Part shown: positions 1 to 7,525 of the stretch, piece after piece
How positions within the stretch are numbered: the first letter of the stretch is position 1
Layout of the letters: each line of letters starts with the position of its first letter
Source: GCA-2686265 sp036010965
Lineage (GTDB): Bacteria > Planctomycetota > UBA1135 > GCA-002686595
DNA length: 35,465 nucleotides
NCBI GenBank assembly: GCA_036010965.1
Contig: DASCMO010000133.1
Location: forward strand, 1 to 35,465
Direction: 5' to 3'
Translations under genes and position numbers: made by a program
Notes under the pieces: generated by a model
The model's database searches: none
What the model saw: the letters and a program-made list of their open reading frames with translations, nothing else
What the model was told of the DNA's origin: nothing

Positions 1-30
1 ATTGTCCTGATGGACTATTTCAGGCAGTAG
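1..30 (+). CDS. C-terminal end of an upstream gene, likely paralog of the next lipoprotein
   Basis: Only the last nine codons and a TAG stop (28-30) are inside the window. They read IVLMDYFRQ. The next gene ends with VLSDYFRQ, so the tails match at the last residues and at most nucleotides. I infer that the two genes are tandem paralogs; the function of the upstream gene cannot be read from nine codons. Between its stop and the next ATG are 66 bases with no clear promoter or terminator, so the two may be cotranscribed. Confidence 0.6.
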   Translation: MVLMDYFRQ

Positions 31-96
31 GCTTCGCTCCGCTTCTCCTCGCGCTTCGAAAGATCTCTCCACACACCAGCAAGAGTTCAGCATCTG

Positions 97-3000
97 ATGG
101 CCCACGATCAGCCCGAGAAGTTCCTCCTCGCCGCCACCCTGGGCGCCGTGCTCCTCGCCGCCTGCAGCTCTGGCGGCGGCGGCGGCGGCGGCGGCGGCGG
201 TAACCAGATGGACATCGTCCGGGTCTCCAATGGCTTTGGAGAGTTGCTGCCCCACAAGACCTTCCGGCTTGAGGGGAACGTGGTCTCCGATGATGTGATC
301 TCGATCCGCACCGATCAGGACCTGCTGGACAACCTGCGCTTCTCGAACCCGGTGCATCCTGCCCCGGTCTTCGCCGACGCGGCGATCGTGCCGGGCGGTG
401 CCGACGGAAATCACTTCCTCTATGTGACGTTCACCAAGCCGATCAGCATCGACTCGGTGCTGACGAACCTCCCCAGCGCTCAGGGCGACAACTCCCTGAC
501 CGGCTCTATCACGGTCATCGCGCGCGATCCGGTGCTCGGCACGGTCACGCCCGTCAAGGGGCGCGCCTTCGTGGACGGGATGACCTATTCCGGAACCCCT
601 ACGGGGGAGCCGCTCAAGATTCCCCTCCAAACCTGGGTCGAACTAGAGGGCGGTCAGCCGACGGCGGTGGACGTGGAGGGCGCCTTTCCGGGCTTCGGAT
701 TCCCCGGCACGTCCGGCGGTTTCGCCGGGATGCAGAACCTGATCTCGCCCGAGACCTTCGTTTTCGTCGCGGACAGCGACGGAGACCTCGCGACCTTCGA
801 GACCTTCCCGAGCGGGGTGCAGCTAGGGATGCAGATCACGACGGCGGTGCGTTCCACCAGTGAGCGGAACCTGGTCCGGGCTGGGCTGGCGAGCACGACC
901 GTGGGTGCGGACGTCCTGCGCCCGGAGATCATCGTGACTCCTCCGCCGAACAGCCTTCCCGATGTGACGCCGGGCGGCGGGGATACGGGCGTGGACCCCT
1001 TGACGAACATTCTCGTGCGCTTCACCGAGCCGGTGCAGCCCGTGACCGTGGGCGACCTGGCCACGGGCCAGACACCCGGGCTGAGCGCGGCGATCACGGT
1101 GCAGTTCGGGCCATCGGCCATGCAGGTCAACGTGCCCTTCAGCGTCATGCCGGTCAGCGTCTTCGACCTGTCCAAATATGTGCTCGAACCGTCGTTCAAC
1201 TTCCCCGGTGAGGGACCCGAGTTCGCGGAGTGCGGCGTGTTCAATCGCGTGGACGTCTCCATCAATGCGAGTCAGGTCCAGGACATCACCGGGAACTTCA
1301 ACCAGAACGCCGCGCTGACCTTCTTCAAGACCGGCGAGGGGCCGGGCCTGGTGAACGCCCCGGTGACGCCCGATGTGGTGTACATCGGCCGTGGCGGTGG
1401 GGCGCCGGGCCTCTCTGTCATGGACCTGAACGGGTTCGGTGGGGGGACCGGGAACCCGACCTTCGACCCCACGGACCCGATCGAGGAGGGAAACTCGAAC
1501 TTCCCCAACAACCCCAACGTGTCCTTCCAGGGCGGCACGATGCGGCCTCCCATTCAGGCGGGTTCGTGCACGGTGGACGGCGGCTCGGCCGGTGCCTTCA
1601 CCCTCACCAAGGATAGTTCCCTCGAAAATCGCGTGGTCCGCTCGCCGGTCGTCCTGGATGTCTCGGACATTCACATCGGCTGGTCCCTCGACGTGACCTT
1701 CAACAACGGCCCGTCGCCGTTTGGCTGTCTCTCGGGCGGTGGGAACCTGTGCGCCGTGGACGGGATGAAGCAGGTCACGACCGTGATCGACGGCAGCACT
1801 CTCAATCCGAGCGCCACCAACCCGACGGGCATCTCGGTGCTGATCGACGGTGGTCCGAACATCGTGGGCTGGGCTCCCCATCCCAACCCGCCGCCGATGA
1901 TCTTCCCGCCCCTGTGCATCACGCCCTACCTGGCGAGCCAGGAGCCGACCTCCGTCGATTCCCCGGGCGGCAACCTGCTGGTACCGGGTGATCCGTTCGG
2001 GGACCCCGGCCAGAACATTCCTCCCACGGGGCTGCTCTCGGTGGCGCAGAATGCCTTCTTCCAGGGACCTTCCCTGCCCACGACGAACATCGCCCTGTGT
2101 TCGACCTACGGCTATCGCCAACAGGTCGGGCACTTCCTCTACATCGTCGACCGCGGCGCGCGGCAGGTCGTCGTGCTGAACTCCAACCGCATGACGGTCA
2201 TCGACAGGATTGCCCTGCCGGACCCGACCTCGGCGGCGATCGGCACCAACCTGGACTTCCTCGCCGTCACGAACCAGTCCGTCAACACGGTCTCGTTCGT
2301 CGACATCGATCCCTCCTCGACCACCTTCCACCAGGTGGTCAAGACGGCCCTGGTGGGCCAGGGCCCGCGCGGTATCGCGTGGGAGCCGGGGAACGAGGAC
2401 ATCCTGGTCTGCAATGAGCAGGATGACACGGTGTCGATCCTCTCGGCCTTCTCCCTGGAGATTCGCAAGACCATCAGTGCCAACCTCGACCAGCCCTTCG
2501 AGATCGCGATCACCCCGCGCCAGAACGGCTTCGGCTGGCTGCGCAACGTGTACTTCGCCTGGATCCTCAATCGCAACGGAGCGGTGGCGTTGTTCGAGTC
2601 GGGGCCCAACGGCGTCAACGGCTGGGGCTACGACGACATCACCGGCGTGGCCGGCCAAACCTTCGAGTCTCCCAAGGCAATGCAGGTGGACCCCACGTTC
2701 ATCTTCAGCGGGGTCTGGATCGCCCACGAGGTGCCGATCAACTTGGAGACGGGGGAGCAGGATGGGGACCCGGGGGAGGGCGCGATCTCCAACCTGGTCA
2801 TCGATTCCGCCATCGCGGGCATGTTGCCCTTGAACGTCAACTCCCTGTTGATCCCGCAATTCCGGGACATGAACCTGTCCGTGCGCGCGTCGGTGGGGGA
2901 AGAGCGCCTGACGGGCGTGCCGGTGGACATCGCCTTCGACAACCACCTGAACCTGGCCGGGATCGTCAACTGGCAGACCTTCTACAGCGCCGGCTCACCC

Positions 3001-3231
3001 GTGCCACTCAACGGCAAGTCCGTCGTGCGCGCCGCCGGGGCCGTGATCGGCACCAACTCGCCGCGTCTGATGTTCGTGGCCGTGCCGAACCAGAACAGTG
3101 GGCCGGGCGGTGTGGATGTGCTGCTGCTCGACGGACCCCTGCAGCGCTTCGACACCAACGCGTTCGAGCCGGGCATCGATTCGGTCGACGTCCCCAACGT
3201 GAGGGTCCTGTCGGACTACTTCCGGCAGTAA
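97..3231 (+). CDS. Large lipoprotein with Ig-like region and YVTN-type beta-propeller
   Basis: 1044 residues. A short hydrophobic signal (about 9-22) ends in the lipobox LAAC with Cys23, followed by two Ser and ten consecutive Gly, so the protein is probably lipid-anchored and held away from the membrane by a flexible linker. Around residues 270-400 there is a region resembling bacterial Ig-like (Big_5 type) domains, with the phrase NILVRFTEPVQP. From about 675 to 1030, repeats such as FLYIVDRGARQVVVLN and DILVCNEQDDTVSIL look like YVTN/NHL-type beta-propeller blades. It ends in DYFRQ, as does the gene upstream. The substrate or partner is unknown; surface adhesion or scaffolding is a guess. 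The ATG at 97 gives a complete signal peptide, although the ribosome-binding site is weak. Confidence 0.85.
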   Translation: MAHDQPEKFLLAATLGAVLLAACSSGGGGGGGGGGNQMDIVRVSNGFGELLPHKTFRLEGNVVSDDVISIRTDQDLLDNLRFSNPVHPAPVFADAAIVPGGADGNHFLYVTFTKPISIDSVLTNLPSAQGDNSLTGSITVIARDPVLGTVTPVKGRAFVDGMTYSGTPTGEPLKIPLQTWVELEGGQPTAVDVEGAFPGFGFPGTSGGFAGMQNLISPETFVFVADSDGDLATFETFPSGVQLGMQITTAVRSTSERNLVRAGLASTTVGADVLRPEIIVTPPPNSLPDVTPGGGDTGVDPLTNILVRFTEPVQPVTVGDLATGQTPGLSAAITVQFGPSAMQVNVPFSVMPVSVFDLSKYVLEPSFNFPGEGPEFAECGVFNRVDVSINASQVQDITGNFNQNAALTFFKTGEGPGLVNAPVTPDVVYIGRGGGAPGLSVMDLNGFGGGTGNPTFDPTDPIEEGNSNFPNNPNVSFQGGTMRPPIQAGSCTVDGGSAGAFTLTKDSSLENRVVRSPVVLDVSDIHIGWSLDVTFNNGPSPFGCLSGGGNLCAVDGMKQVTTVIDGSTLNPSATNPTGISVLIDGGPNIVGWAPHPNPPPMIFPPLCITPYLASQEPTSVDSPGGNLLVPGDPFGDPGQNIPPTGLLSVAQNAFFQGPSLPTTNIALCSTYGYRQQVGHFLYIVDRGARQVVVLNSNRMTVIDRIALPDPTSAAIGTNLDFLAVTNQSVNTVSFVDIDPSSTTFHQVVKTALVGQGPRGIAWEPGNEDILVCNEQDDTVSILSAFSLEIRKTISANLDQPFEIAITPRQNGFGWLRNVYFAWILNRNGAVALFESGPNGVNGWGYDDITGVAGQTFESPKAMQVDPTFIFSGVWIAHEVPINLETGEQDGDPGEGAISNLVIDSAIAGMLPLNVNSLLIPQFRDMNLSVRASVGEERLTGVPVDIAFDNHLNLAGIVNWQTFYSAGSPVPLNGKSVVRAAGAVIGTNSPRLMFVAVPNQNSGPGGVDVLLLDGPLQRFDTNAFEPGIDSVDVPNVRVLSDYFRQ
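172..201 (+). repeat. (GGC)9-GGT tract coding for ten glycines
   Basis: Nine GGC triplets and one GGT directly follow the lipidation cysteine and two serines of the lipoprotein. Length changes in a triplet tract would alter linker length but keep the frame, so this could vary tether length but would not switch the gene off. Confidence 0.9.
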
Positions 3232-3248
3232 GGGTCCTCGCGGACCCT
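3231..3248 (+). terminator. Hairpin directly after the lipoprotein stop
   Basis: A 7-bp perfect stem (AGGGTCC with GGACCCT) closes a TCGC loop right at the stop codon. There is no T-run immediately after it, though a T-rich stretch (GTTCTTCTCT) follows about 20 bases later. It is a candidate terminator separating the lipoprotein from the menG block. Confidence 0.4.
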
Positions 3249-3362
3249 GGGGCGCGTCGCGTGGGCGCGAGTTCTTCTCTCCGTGCGTGGGCCCGCCGTG
3301 CTTCGTGGCAGAGCGGTTGGAGCGGGTGACTCCGCCTGCTCGCCACCCTATGCTGCGGCTCC

Positions 3363-4064
3363 ATGCCCGAGCCCGTTCAGGTCCGTTCGATGTTTGCGCG
3401 CATCGCCGGCCGCTACGACCTGCTTAACCGCGTGCTCTCTGTGGGCATCGATCGGCGCTGGCGGCGGGCGGCTGTGGAGCGCGGCGGGGCTCTCGATGAG
3501 CGCCTGGTGGTGGACGCCTGCTGCGGGACCGGAGATCTCGCTCTGGAGTACGCGCGGCGCGGCGCGCGCGTCGTGGGTGTGGACTTCACGCCCGAGATGC
3601 TGGCGCGAGCGGGCCCCAAGCGGAAGGCCGAGGATGGAGCGTGCGTCTTCGTCCACGGAGACGCCTTGAGCTTGCCAGTGGCCGCGGGGGCGGCGGATGT
3701 CTGCAGCGTGGCCTTCGGTCTGCGCAACGTGGCCGATCGGCGCCTGGCTATGGGCGAGATGCTGCGCGTCGTGCGACCGGGTGGACGGCTCGTCGTGCTG
3801 GAGTTCTCCACTCCCCCAGGGCGCTGGTTCGGGGGGCTCTACCGCCTGTACTTCACGCGCTTGCTTCCCCTGGTGGGGCGTTGCGTCTCGCGCCACGACG
3901 ACGCTTACCGCTATCTGCCGCGCACGGTGCTCGAGTGGCCCCGGCCCGGGGCCCTGCAGGCGGAACTTGAGCAGAGCGGCTGGATCGACTGCGGGTACGC
4001 TCTCCTGACCGGCGGCATCGCCTGTCTGCACTGGGGGCGGGCTCCGGAGGGAGACCGCCCGTGA
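3363..4064 (+). CDS. menG: Demethylmenaquinone / UbiE-type C-methyltransferase
   Basis: 233 residues, the usual size for the UbiE/MenG family, which transfers methyl from S-adenosylmethionine to the quinone ring as a last step of menaquinone (or ubiquinone) synthesis. The SAM-binding motif I is DACCGTGD (51-58). The family signatures AFGLRNV (117-123), GRLVVLEFS (141-149) and YRYLP (182-186) are all present. It heads a block with UbiX- and UbiA-type genes, and GTG of the next gene overlaps its stop (GTGA). No Shine-Dalgarno is visible before the ATG; a TATGCT element lies 8 bases upstream of it, so a leaderless transcript is possible. Menaquinone rather than ubiquinone is inferred from the MqnP-like neighbour. 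The ubiE name would be equally valid. Confidence 0.9.
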   Translation: MPEPVQVRSMFARIAGRYDLLNRVLSVGIDRRWRRAAVERGGALDERLVVDACCGTGDLALEYARRGARVVGVDFTPEMLARAGPKRKAEDGACVFVHGDALSLPVAAGAADVCSVAFGLRNVADRRLAMGEMLRVVRPGGRLVVLEFSTPPGRWFGGLYRLYFTRLLPLVGRCVSRHDDAYRYLPRTVLEWPRPGALQAELEQSGWIDCGYALLTGGIACLHWGRAPEGDRP

Positions 4065-4897
4065 CCGAGGACGAGGACGAGGACGAGCAATCGGACGAGT
4101 GGGTTCCCGAGCATGGAGCCGATCCCGATGGGTGGCACGCGGCGGGGACGGATCGCCTCCATCTGCGTAGCCTGAGCCTGGGGCTGGTGGCGATGGTGCC
4201 CCTGCTGCTGGCCTATGAATTCGCCGCAGGGGATCAGCGCAACACCGCCGAGGTGGTCCTGTTTCATCCCGGCGCGCTGGCCGGACTCTCCCCCGAGCAG
4301 ATGCGACGGGGCGTCATGGCGCTCGCGGTTGCCTGGGCTGGTGCGCTGTGCTTCACCCGTCGGATCGCCCTGGGGCCGGGAGTCCTGCGGATCGCTGTCG
4401 AGGGCCTGGGGGCCGCGATCGTCCTGGGCCCCGCACTGGTCGTGGCCATGAGCTGGCTCGGTGCGGAGGGCGTCCTCGCACCGCGCGGTCTGCAGCCGAG
4501 CACGATCCCGCCCCTGACGAGCGCCGCGCTCGTCTTCGGAGGCGCCGCCTACGAGGAGCTGCTCCTGCGCGTCGGGGGCTTCGGTCTGCTCTTCATGGTG
4601 GCGCGCCGGGTGACCCTCTTCTGGGGCCTCGCCCCGCGCGCGGCGCGTTGGGTGGGGGAGACGGCCGGCGTCATGGGGACGGCGGTGGCCTTCGCCTCCT
4701 TCCACCTGGCGGCCTTCACGGCCTGGCTCGGGCCGGGTGGCGAGGTCTTCGATGGGGCGGTCTTCACATGGCGAGTCCTGGCGGGCATCCTGCTCGCCAT
4801 CCTCTTTCGCTGGCGTGGCCCGGGGATGGCCGCCTGGGCGCACGGTCTGTTCAACCTCGCGCTCCTGATCGGGGCAGGCCCGGAGGTTCTCCCATGA
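4061..4897 (+). CDS. CPBP-family intramembrane metalloprotease
   Basis: 278 residues from a GTG that overlaps the menG stop. After an acidic N-terminus (residues 3-13) come several hydrophobic segments (about 38-54, 85-98, 112-133, 153-162, 203-220, 238-249, 258-272). The three motifs of the CPBP (Abi/Rce1-like) family are intact: EELLLR (165-170, EExxxR), FASFH (211-215, FxxxH) and HGLFN (261-265, HxxxN). The Glu and His residues form the active site in the Rce1 family. The substrate is unknown. Its place between two quinone genes, with 4-bp overlaps on both sides, implies coexpression with membrane quinone synthesis, but a role in that pathway is only inference. Confidence 0.85.
   Translation: MTEDEDEDEQSDEWVPEHGADPDGWHAAGTDRLHLRSLSLGLVAMVPLLLAYEFAAGDQRNTAEVVLFHPGALAGLSPEQMRRGVMALAVAWAGALCFTRRIALGPGVLRIAVEGLGAAIVLGPALVVAMSWLGAEGVLAPRGLQPSTIPPLTSAALVFGGAAYEELLLRVGGFGLLFMVARRVTLFWGLAPRAARWVGETAGVMGTAVAFASFHLAAFTAWLGPGGEVFDGAVFTWRVLAGILLAILFRWRGPGMAAWAHGLFNLALLIGAGPEVLP
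4067..4087 (+). repeat. Tandem GAGGAC hexamer, three and a half copies
   Basis: (GAGGAC)3-GAG encodes alternating Glu-Asp at the N-terminus of the CPBP protease. It is a short in-frame repeat whose copy number could vary between strains without breaking the gene. Confidence 0.85.
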
Positions 4898-5538
4898 GTC
4901 GCTTCTTCATCGGTATCACCGGCGCCAGCGGGCACGCTTACGCCGAGGCCCTCGTGCGGGCTCTCGTGGCTGCCGGGCACGAGGTGGACCTGGCGCTCAC
5001 CGCCGCGGGGTCCAAGGTCCTGCGCCATGAACTGGGCGTGGACGCTGGCGCGGGAGGGGTAGGCCTCGCGACTGAGCTCCCGTCTTGGCTGGGCGCGGAC
5101 GTCGCGAGCTCGGTGCGTGCTTTCGCGGCCGATGCTATCGAGGCCCCACCTTCTTCGGGCACGGCCCTGACCGCGGCCTTCATCCTCTGTCCGTGCAGCA
5201 TGGGGACCCTGGCGCGGGTGGCGGCGGGTTTCAGCTCCAACCTGGTGGAGCGCGCTGCGGACGTGGCCCTCAAGGAGGGCCGGCAGCTCGTGATCGTGCC
5301 GCGCGAGACACCCCTGTCGGTCGTGCACCTGGAGAACATGGCGCGCCTGGCCCGCCTGGGAGCGGTGATTCTGCCCGCCATGCCGGGCTTCTACCACGCC
5401 CCGCGCACCGTCGAGGACCTGGTCTCCCATGTGGTGGGGAAGGTGCTGGACCGCCTGGGAGTGGAGCACGCCCTGGGCGCGCGCTGGACGGGGATCGGCG
5501 AGCCGCCGGATGAGCCCGGTCTGGGCGGAGACGGGTGA
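4894..5538 (+). CDS. ubiX: UbiX/MqnL-type flavin prenyltransferase
   Basis: 214 residues. The UbiX family joins a dimethylallyl group to FMN to make prenylated FMN, the cofactor of UbiD-type decarboxylases; in the futalosine menaquinone route the homologue is called MqnL. Seen here: the FMN-binding start GITGASG (7-13), CSMGTLARVA (101-110), the family block ending in SNLVERAADVALKEGR (115-130), PRETPL (136-141) and the following HLENM. The start is the ATG overlapping the upstream stop (ATGA, 4894-4897). The frame is open further upstream but encodes no family sequence there. A UbiD/MqnM partner is not in this window. The ubiA/mqnP-type gene follows with a 1-base overlap. Confidence 0.9.
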   Translation: MSRFFIGITGASGHAYAEALVRALVAAGHEVDLALTAAGSKVLRHELGVDAGAGGVGLATELPSWLGADVASSVRAFAADAIEAPPSSGTALTAAFILCPCSMGTLARVAAGFSSNLVERAADVALKEGRQLVIVPRETPLSVVHLENMARLARLGAVILPAMPGFYHAPRTVEDLVSHVVGKVLDRLGVEHALGARWTGIGEPPDEPGLGGDG

Positions 5539-6407
5539 TGCGCGCCGGCGAGCTCTTCTCGCTGGTCAAATTCGGCCACTCGGTCTTCGCCCTGCCCTTC
5601 GCCCTCCAGGGCGCATGGCTGGCGAGCGAGGGGGTGCCGTCGGCCGCAATCCTTGGCTGGGTCGTCCTGTGCGCCGTGGCGGCGCGCACGGCAGCCATGG
5701 GCTTCAACCGCCTGGTGGACCGGCAGATCGACGCCCGCAACCCGCGAACCCGCGAGCGCGAGATCCCCGCCGGGCGTGTCAGCCCGGCCGCTGCCGGGGC
5801 CCTGGTGTGCGTCTCGGGCGCGGTCTTCGTGGCGGCCGCTCAGGCCCTCAACCCTCTCTGCGGCCTGCTCTCCGTGCCGGTTCTGGCCTTGCTGCTCGCC
5901 TACAGCTTCGTGAAGCGCGTGAGCTTCCTGGCCCACGCAGTGCTCGGCCTCTCCCTCGCGATCGCTCCCCTGGGAGCCTGGCTGGCCGTGCGCGGGAACC
6001 TGGAGGGAGACCTGGGGGCGGTACTCTGGCTGGCCGCGGGGGTCCTCGCCTGGGTGGCCGGTTTCGACCTGATCTACTCCTGCCAGGACGTCTCCTTCGA
6101 CCGCTCTGCGCGCCTGCACTCGATTCCCGCCCGCTTCGGCGTGGCCTTCGCCCTGCGTCTGTCGAGCGCGTTGCACCTCTTGGCGCTATCCTGCTTCGTC
6201 ATGCAGGGCGTCTTTGCCGGGCTCGGTGTCGCGTGGTGGGTAGGGGTGGCCGTCGCCTCGGCGCTGCTCGTCTGGGAACACCGGATCGTTTCCCCCGCAG
6301 ACCTCTCGCGCGTGAACGTGGCCTTCTTCACTATCAACGGCTGGGTCGGGATCGGGCTTTTCGCTGGCCTGGCCCTGGACCTCTCCCTCGGCGGAGGAGC
6401 GCGCTGA
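5538..6407 (+). CDS. mqnP: UbiA-family prenyltransferase, MqnP-like
   Basis: 289 residues, polytopic. UbiA enzymes attach a polyprenyl chain to an aromatic ring; MqnP does this in the futalosine menaquinone pathway. The first Asp-rich motif is NRLVDRQID (57-65) within AARTAAMGFNRLVD, and the second is QDVSFD (183-188) followed by RLHSIPARFG. The N-terminal FGHSVFALPFAL and the ARNPRTRERE segment are, from memory, typical of the MqnP branch rather than 4-hydroxybenzoate UbiA. A GTG three bases earlier (5535) is in frame. I prefer the ATG because GGAG at 5527-5530 sits 7 bases before it. With menG and the UbiX/MqnL gene it makes a late menaquinone cluster. Confidence 0.85.
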   Translation: MRAGELFSLVKFGHSVFALPFALQGAWLASEGVPSAAILGWVVLCAVAARTAAMGFNRLVDRQIDARNPRTREREIPAGRVSPAAAGALVCVSGAVFVAAAQALNPLCGLLSVPVLALLLAYSFVKRVSFLAHAVLGLSLAIAPLGAWLAVRGNLEGDLGAVLWLAAGVLAWVAGFDLIYSCQDVSFDRSARLHSIPARFGVAFALRLSSALHLLALSCFVMQGVFAGLGVAWWVGVAVASALLVWEHRIVSPADLSRVNVAFFTINGWVGIGLFAGLALDLSLGGGAR

Positions 6408-7525
6408 TGGCCGCCGCCCGCCGCCGTGAGCCCGACCCGCCGACCCAGCTGCGAGGTCTGGCGGCCGCCATCGAGCGCGACGGCTGTCCCGCCGCCGTCC
6501 TCCTGCGCGGCGAGGAGCGCTACTTCCGGGAGCGCGGCATCGAGCTCTGCATCCGTGCCGCGACCGCCGCGGATCTGGAGGTCTGTCGCCACGACGGGGA
6601 AGACCCCGAGTTCGACCTCACGCGCCTGATGAACGACCTCTCGGCGACGCCCATGTTCGCCTCGGCCTGCTGCGTCGTGGTGCGCAACGCCAGCGGACTG
6701 CTCAAGAAGGTGGACGGAGGCGACGCGCCCCTGACCCGTGCGGGCAAGGCGCTGCTCGCCCGCGCGGACGGCAGCATTCTGGTGATCGACGCCCGCTCCC
6801 TGCGCGCCGACCACGCCCTGGCGAAGGCTATCGCCGCGGCGGGCGGGACGCTGCTCGCCTGCCGCCGCCTGTGGGACACGCCGCCCCCCTGGAGCCCCGA
6901 CCCGCGCAAGGTGGAGCTCGTGCAGTGGATCATGGGCCGTGCCCGCGAGGCGGGCCTGCGCCTGGCGGCCGACGACGCGCTCTACCTCGCTGCGGCCACC
7001 GGCAACGACCTGCCTGCCCTCGACGCCCAGCTCGAGAAGCTGCGACACACCGGGCGCAAGGCACTGCGAGAAGTCGTCGGCTGGCAGAGCGGTGGCACCC
7101 CCTGGCGCGTGGCTGAAGACCTGCTGGCGGGAGACGCGGCGCGCGCCCTGGCCGGCGTGCAGGCCTTCTTCGAGAGCGGTATGCCCTCCAAGGGCGGTGG
7201 CCGGCGCGAGCTCAATCCCGTTGCCCTGTCCGCCATCCTGCTGGCCCAGGTACGGGTCCTGGCGAGGCGCTCCCTCTCCGTGGCGCGCGCCCTGGCGGCC
7301 GGGGAGGCCTTCGAGGACGCGGCTCGCAGCGCCGGTGTGACCCAACCCCAGGCCGTGGCCGCCTTGAAGGAGCGGGTCCGCGTCCGCTCCGCTGCCGAGT
7401 GGCTCGCCATCGCGGAGGACGTGGCCGCCATGGAGCGCCGTGCGCGCACGGGAGCCGGCGTGGACGCCACCGACTACGCGCGGGCCGCCCTGGCCTGGAA
7501 GCTCGTCGAGCAGGGGGCGCGATGA
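6407..7525 (+). CDS. holA: DNA polymerase III delta subunit
   Basis: 372 residues. HolA is the clamp-loader subunit that opens the beta sliding clamp. The match is to the weakly conserved family pattern: the N-terminal strand AVLLRGEERYFRE (30-42); a middle region ending in WDTPPPW and then ELVQWI; and the typical domain-II segment RLAADDALYLAAATGNDLPALDAQLEKL (about 185-212), followed by a helical C-terminal collar-like region. The start ATG shares one base with the preceding stop (TGATG). The gene overlaps mutL by ATGA. The frame is open upstream, but that part lies in the prenyltransferase gene and is not delta-like. Two replication/repair genes here follow the quinone genes without a gap. 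Confidence 0.8.
   Translation: MAAARRREPDPPTQLRGLAAAIERDGCPAAVLLRGEERYFRERGIELCIRAATAADLEVCRHDGEDPEFDLTRLMNDLSATPMFASACCVVVRNASGLLKKVDGGDAPLTRAGKALLARADGSILVIDARSLRADHALAKAIAAAGGTLLACRRLWDTPPPWSPDPRKVELVQWIMGRAREAGLRLAADDALYLAAATGNDLPALDAQLEKLRHTGRKALREVVGWQSGGTPWRVAEDLLAGDAARALAGVQAFFESGMPSKGGGRRELNPVALSAILLAQVRVLARRSLSVARALAAGEAFEDAARSAGVTQPQAVAALKERVRVRSAAEWLAIAEDVAAMERRARTGAGVDATDYARAALAWKLVEQGAR

Noticed and set aside
172..201. Phase-variable repeat in the lipoprotein
   Set aside because: The unit is a triplet, so slippage cannot change the frame; only linker length would change.
823..2946. A 707-codon open frame antisense to the large lipoprotein, and similar long antisense frames at 26291-28336 and 33128-35170
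   Set aside because: They are shadows of GC-rich codon use; the translations are low-complexity Arg/Ala/Gly/His-rich without domains, while the plus-strand products have clear families.
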